DNA of 64,000 nt from positions 77,001 to 141,000 of the forward strand of contig NZ_CP067129.1 in the NCBI RefSeq assembly GCF_028553745.1. The letters are read 5' to 3'. The translations under genes were made by a program, and so were the position numbers. Of the stretch, positions 60,623 through 64,000 are shown one piece after another. Origin of the DNA: Paracoccus seriniphilus (GTDB taxonomy: Bacteria; Pseudomonadota; Alphaproteobacteria; Rhodobacterales; Rhodobacteraceae). The notes under the pieces were generated by a model. That model saw nothing but the letters and a program-made list of their open reading frames with translations, ran no database searches and had not been told where the DNA came from. Every line of letters begins with the position of its first letter. Position 1 is the stretch's first letter.

Positions 60623-61516
60623 TCACAGGTTGAAGACGCGCTCGGGCTGAACCATGCCGCCCTGGTAACGGCCGATACAGACCGGACCAGCGGCATCCGC
60701 GACCCAGACCAGTTCGCCCCATTCCGCGCCGCCGGTCACTTCGCCGGGGTTGCCGTTGCGGATACGCCGCGCCCCGTCGGGCGTGGCCCGCAGCATCGGC
60801 AGATCTGCCAGCGCGGTCTCCAGCGGCAACAGCTGGCTTTCCACCCAATCCTGCCGGTCGCGGTCGATATCCTCGAACCTGACACCATCCTCGACGTCAA
60901 AGGGGCCGGACCAGGTTCTGCGCAGATGTGCCACATGGCCCAGGCAGCCCAGCTTGCGCCCCAGATCGCGCGCGATCGAGCGCACATAGCCGCCCTTGCC
61001 GCAGACCATTTCCAGCCTTGCGCTGTGTTCATCGGCCTCAAGCAGGGTCAGGCTTTCGACCCAGAGCGGCCGGGCCGCCAGTTCAAGCTCTTCACCCTCA
61101 CGGGCCAGATCATAGGCCCGCGCGCCATCGACCCTGACGGCGGAAAACTGTGGCGGAACCTGCATGATCTCGCCGGTAAATTCACCCAGCGCGGCCTCGA
61201 CTTGCGCGCGCAAGGGACGGGAATCCGACTGGCGCACCACCTCGCCCGAGGCATCGTCAGTCGTGGTCTCCGCGCCCCAGGTGACAAGGAAATCATAGCA
61301 TTTGAATGCATCGGTGATGGTTGCAACCGTCTTGGTCGCCTCACCCAGTGCCACCGCAAGAACCCCGGTCGCATCGGGGTCCAGCGTGCCGGCGTGACCG
61401 GCCTTCCTAGCGTCCAGCGCCCAACGCACCTTGTTGACCACGGATGTCGAGGTAATGCCCGCAGGCTTGTCCACGATCAGCCAGCCCGTGATGTCGCGAC
61501 CCTTTTTGCGTGCCAT
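60623..61516 (-). CDS. truB: tRNA pseudouridine(55) synthase TruB
   Basis: 297 residues. It makes pseudouridine 55 in the T loop of tRNAs. The start [20 protein letters not shown] is the TruB motif I, and catalytic Asp46 is in [27 protein letters not shown] is motif III. A small C-terminal domain follows. The ATG at 61516 is chosen by homology. The usual alpha-proteobacterial order rbfA-truB is kept here with one gene between. Confidence 0.95.
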   Translation of the reverse strand: MARKKGRDITGWLIVDKPAGITSTSVVNKVRWALDARKAGHAGTLDPDATGVLAVALGEATKTVATITDAFKCYDFLVTWGAETTTDDASGEVVRQSDSRPLRAQVEAALGEFTGEIMQVPPQFSAVRVDGARAYDLAREGEELELAARPLWVESLTLLEADEHSARLEMVCGKGGYVRSIARDLGRKLGCLGHVAHLRRTWSGPFDVEDGVRFEDIDRDRQDWVESQLLPLETALADLPMLRATPDGARRIRNGNPGEVTGGAEWGELVWVADAAGPVCIGRYQGGMVQPERVFNL

Positions 61517-61569
61517 GATACCCTCTGTGCATGCGAAGCAGCGGGGGATAGCCCCGCTTGCGAGAGGCG

Positions 61570-62328
61570 TCAACCGTTGCTGTCGACCAGACCGATGATC
61601 GGCCCCAGCGAACGCCCGAAATCGGCACGGTTCACCCCCGGCGCGTAAAGGCGCGAGATCGAACCATCGAAATACAGCGCATTCTGCACACCCAGCCCGT
61701 CACGAAACAGCCGCCCGAATTCGTGAAAGGTCACCGGGCGGTCCGATATCGCGAACCATGCCGTATCGCCATCAGGGGAAACACCCACACCGTTGCGGAT
61801 ATAGCGGCTGTCGGAATCGACCAGAAAGCGCGGATGCAGCGCCCCGTCGATCACCAGCATCGGCCCCGATTGCGTCGCCAACCGGCATTGCGGTCGGGTC
61901 TGGGAAAAGCTGCGGCTTTCGATCACCTGAAAGGGCCTGTCGCCGCCGGTGCAGAACACCCCATTGGGCAACATGCCGAAATTTCCGCTGCCGGCAGCAA
62001 GGTTGATGTCGGACAGCGTCTCGCCCTCGATCACCAACAGGCCAACGGGCCGGTAATCGGGATGGAACATCCCCGCATTCATCGCGAAGCCAAGCGTTTC
62101 ATCGCCGCCAAGCGTCTTGCGGATATTGTTGAAATTGTTCAGCGGCCGCCCCTCGGCGTCGCTTTGCCACAGACGCAGCCGCGGTTCTTCTTCGGCGCTG
62201 ACTTCGCAGACGACATAGCCCTGCCCGCCATGCTCCAGCCTGGCGCAGCCATCCGAAGAGGCGGGCAGCGCCAGTGCAAAGACCGCGCCCATTGCAACGC
62301 CAAGCTGGCGTTGCAGTTCAAGCATCAT
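61570..62328 (-). CDS. Phosphodiester glycosidase / DUF2233 family secreted protein
   Basis: About 252 residues. An N-terminal hydrophobic segment ([17 protein letters not shown]) is a likely signal peptide. The body has the [18 protein letters not shown] and [10 protein letters not shown] pattern of DUF2233/NAGPA-like proteins, which include a human enzyme that removes GlcNAc from phosphodiester. In bacteria the role is unknown, probably in the cell envelope. The start overlaps the rbfA stop by 8-11 bp (ATGATG), so I prefer it to the longer frame to 62430. Confidence 0.8.
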   Translation of the reverse strand: MMLELQRQLGVAMGAVFALALPASSDGCARLEHGGQGYVVCEVSAEEEPRLRLWQSDAEGRPLNNFNNIRKTLGGDETLGFAMNAGMFHPDYRPVGLLVIEGETLSDINLAAGSGNFGMLPNGVFCTGGDRPFQVIESRSFSQTRPQCRLATQSGPMLVIDGALHPRFLVDSDSRYIRNGVGVSPDGDTAWFAISDRPVTFHEFGRLFRDGLGVQNALYFDGSISRLYAPGVNRADFGRSLGPIIGLVDSNG

Positions 62329-62749
62329 CGCGATCATCGCCATCGGGATCATCCGCGCGTTCGACATCGCGGCGCACCCGTTCGTCGGCGAACATGCGGC
62401 GCGTATCCTCCAGACGGTCGAAGGTCTCATCCAGCTGGAATTTCAGCTGCGGCGCATATTTCAGGGTCAGCCCCTTGGAGACCAGATGGCGCAGCTCTCC
62501 GGCATTGCGGCGCAGCGCCAGCAAGGCTTCCTCGGCCCCCTCTCCGCCAAGTGGCAGGACATAGGCCGTGACCACCTTCAGGTCGGTCGACGCCCGGACC
62601 TCGCCCACGGTAATCGAATGGCGGTTCAAGTCAGGATCATGCACATCGCCGCGCAAGAGCACGTCGGACAAGGTGCGACGGATAAGCTCGCCCACGCGCA
62701 GCTGGCGCTGTGAGGGACCTCGATCAGTGGAATAACGGTTCTGTGCCAT
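62318..62749 (-). CDS. rbfA: Ribosome-binding factor A
   Basis: 143 residues with a KH-fold type core: [23 protein letters not shown] at the start, [24 protein letters not shown], and [24 protein letters not shown]. RbfA helps 17S rRNA processing and 30S maturation, notably in the cold. An acidic tail ([11 protein letters not shown]) is unusual in amount but common in the group. The ATG at 62749 is supported by homology. It is divergent from dapB. Confidence 0.94.
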   Translation of the reverse strand: MAQNRYSTDRGPSQRQLRVGELIRRTLSDVLLRGDVHDPDLNRHSITVGEVRASTDLKVVTAYVLPLGGEGAEEALLALRRNAGELRHLVSKGLTLKYAPQLKFQLDETFDRLEDTRRMFADERVRRDVERADDPDGDDRDDA

Positions 62750-62819
62750 GTTCCCGATGTAGGGGGTCGCGAGCCACACCGCAACGGGATATGACGCAGG
62801 AAAGCACTGGGGATGACAC

Positions 62820-63656
62820 ATGAGTGATTTCGAACAGACCGCATCGACCGACCTGCCCGGCGTCGTCGTGACCGGCGGATCGGGCAAAATGGGGCAGATG
62901 CTGATTCGGCTGCTGCTGGACAGCGATCAGGCGCGGCTGGCCGGCGTTCTCGAACGCCCTGGCCACGAGTGGATCGGGCGCGACATTGGCGAAGCAATGG
63001 GCGGCGCCCCCGTTGGCGTCACGGTCAGCGATGACGCGGTCGAAACCATCGCCCGTGCGCAGGCGGTGATCGACTTCACCGCACCCGCCGCGACGGTCGC
63101 ATTCGCGGAACTTACCGCTCAGGCCCGCGCGGTGCATGTAATCGGCACCACCGGCATGTCGCCCGACGATCTTGCAAGGGTTGCCGCCGCCGCGCGCCAC
63201 GCCCCGATCATCCGTGCCGGAAACATGAGCCTTGGTGTCAATCTGCTGGTGGGGCTGACGCGCAAGGTTGCCGCCGCGCTTGGCGAGGACTGGGATATCG
63301 AGGTGGTCGAAAGCCATCACCGCCACAAGGTCGACGCCCCCTCGGGCACCGCACTGATGCTGGGCGAGGCCGCCGCCGAAGGGCGCGGCGCGGAACTGGC
63401 CGACCTGCGCACCCCGGCGCGGGAAGGCATCACCGGCGCGCGGCGTCAGGGCAGCATCGGCTTTTCCGCCATTCGCGGCGGCGATGTCGTGGGCGAACAT
63501 GACGTGATCTTTGCCGCCGATGGCGAAAGGTTGGTGCTGCGTCACCTGGCGACAGATCGCGCCATCTTTGCCCGTGGCGCGATCCGCGCGGCGCTGTGGG
63601 GGCAGGACAAGGGGCCGGGCGAATACGACATGTCCGATGTGCTGGGCCTGAACTGA
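62820..63656 (+). CDS. dapB: 4-hydroxy-tetrahydrodipicolinate reductase
   Basis: 278 residues. It reduces hydroxy-tetrahydrodipicolinate to tetrahydrodipicolinate in lysine/diaminopimelate synthesis. [19 protein letters not shown] is the NAD(P) glycine motif (GGxGxMG). [20 protein letters not shown] is the substrate site with catalytic His and Lys. The N-terminus is about 10 residues longer than in E. coli but the ATG has support. Continued + strand by tsaE after 105 bp. Confidence 0.96.
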   Translation: MSDFEQTASTDLPGVVVTGGSGKMGQMLIRLLLDSDQARLAGVLERPGHEWIGRDIGEAMGGAPVGVTVSDDAVETIARAQAVIDFTAPAATVAFAELTAQARAVHVIGTTGMSPDDLARVAAAARHAPIIRAGNMSLGVNLLVGLTRKVAAALGEDWDIEVVESHHRHKVDAPSGTALMLGEAAAEGRGAELADLRTPAREGITGARRQGSIGFSAIRGGDVVGEHDVIFAADGERLVLRHLATDRAIFARGAIRAALWGQDKGPGEYDMSDVLGLN

Positions 63657-63761
63657 ACCGGACCGCCCCTTGTCGGCGCGTGCCCATGCCGGCCGCGCCG
63701 CTCGCCCCGGCGCATCACAGAGATCATTTGCACCCCGCCTCCAACGGGATAGAAGCATGGC

Positions 63762-64000
63762 ATGACATCGAATTGCCTGATCGCCGACGAGACAACCACC
63801 GCCCTTCTGGCGCGCCTGCTGGCCGTGACCGCGCGTCCGGGACAGTCCATCCTGCTGGACGGGCCGGTCGGGGCCGGAAAGACGCATTTCGCCCGCGCCT
63901 TCATCCGTGCCCGTCAAGGCGATCTGGCCGAGGATGTGCCCAGTCCGACCTATACGCTGGTCCAGACCTATGACGACCCGATGGGCACCGAGATCTGGCA
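63762..64000 (+). CDS. tsaE: tRNA threonylcarbamoyladenosine synthesis ATPase TsaE, 5' part (cut by window end)
   Basis: 79 codons are visible. DGPVGAGKTHFARAF is the Walker A. VPSPTYTLVQTYD is the TsaE-specific motif before Walker B, which lies past the window. TsaE powers the TsaB-TsaD complex that makes t6A37 in tRNAs. The ATG at 63762 starts MTSNCLIADETTT. The gene continues beyond 64000. Confidence 0.9.
   Translation, partial: MTSNCLIADETTTALLARLLAVTARPGQSILLDGPVGAGKTHFARAFIRARQGDLAEDVPSPTYTLVQTYDDPMGTEIW

Overview
The window reads as an alphaproteobacterial chromosome of the Rhodobacterales/Paracoccaceae type, with Paracoccus or a close relative the best guess. The basis is high GC, the codon usage, and core genes typical of that group: an IalB-family protein, a thermolabile-type asparaginase II, a purine nucleoside permease-like protein, leuB, and a pepA-like/NlpC/truB/rbfA/dapB/tsaE block. 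The genus is inferred, not proven.

Region 1 (1-19494) is core. It holds a LOG-family gene end, rlmN, an IalB-like secreted protein, an asparaginase, a TauE/SafE permease and serB. A surface-polysaccharide block follows: a KpsC-GT2-sulfotransferase fusion, a methyltransferase-GT4 fusion, a GT29-like and a GT4 enzyme, and an MFS transporter, with asd between them. Then come leuB, a nucleoside permease-like protein, a DMT transporter and tRNA-Pro(CGG).

Region 2 (about 19500-57000) is a composite island starting 5 nt after that tRNA. I read it as two Tn7-like transposons (TnsA, TniA/TnsB, TniB/TnsC, large TniQ/TnsD-like) inserted in tandem at one site. Element 1 runs from TGTCAAACGACA at 19505 to TGTCGTTTTACA at 41703. 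It is flanked by the same 5-bp duplication GACTT (19500-19504 and 41704-41708). The left end of element 2 begins immediately at 41709, and the first ~280 bp of both left ends are about 95% alike.

Element 1 looks intact. From left to right it carries a RibD-domain reductase with its TetR regulator, a reverse transcriptase fused to a trypsin-like protease (retron-like), a zinc-hook AAA_13 ATPase resembling RloC/PrrC anticodon nucleases, tniQ-tnsC-tnsB-tnsA, a Ner-like repressor, and a type I restriction operon with a PD-(D/E)xK protein and a GmrSD-like protein between hsdS and hsdM. It is in effect a mobile defence island.

Element 2 is older and decayed. It carries a broken IS5-family element and a TetR-controlled set (quinone oxidoreductase, haloalkane dehalogenase, SDR reductase), then tniQ-tnsC and only the C-terminal 60% of tnsB. 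tnsB is cut by an IS3-family element that is itself split by an IS110-family element. An ISL3 remnant follows. tnsA and the right end are missing.

Region 3 (about 57100-64000) returns to core genes: beta-carbonic anhydrase, a leucyl aminopeptidase, an NlpC/P60 hydrolase, truB, a DUF2233-type protein, rbfA, dapB and the start of tsaE.
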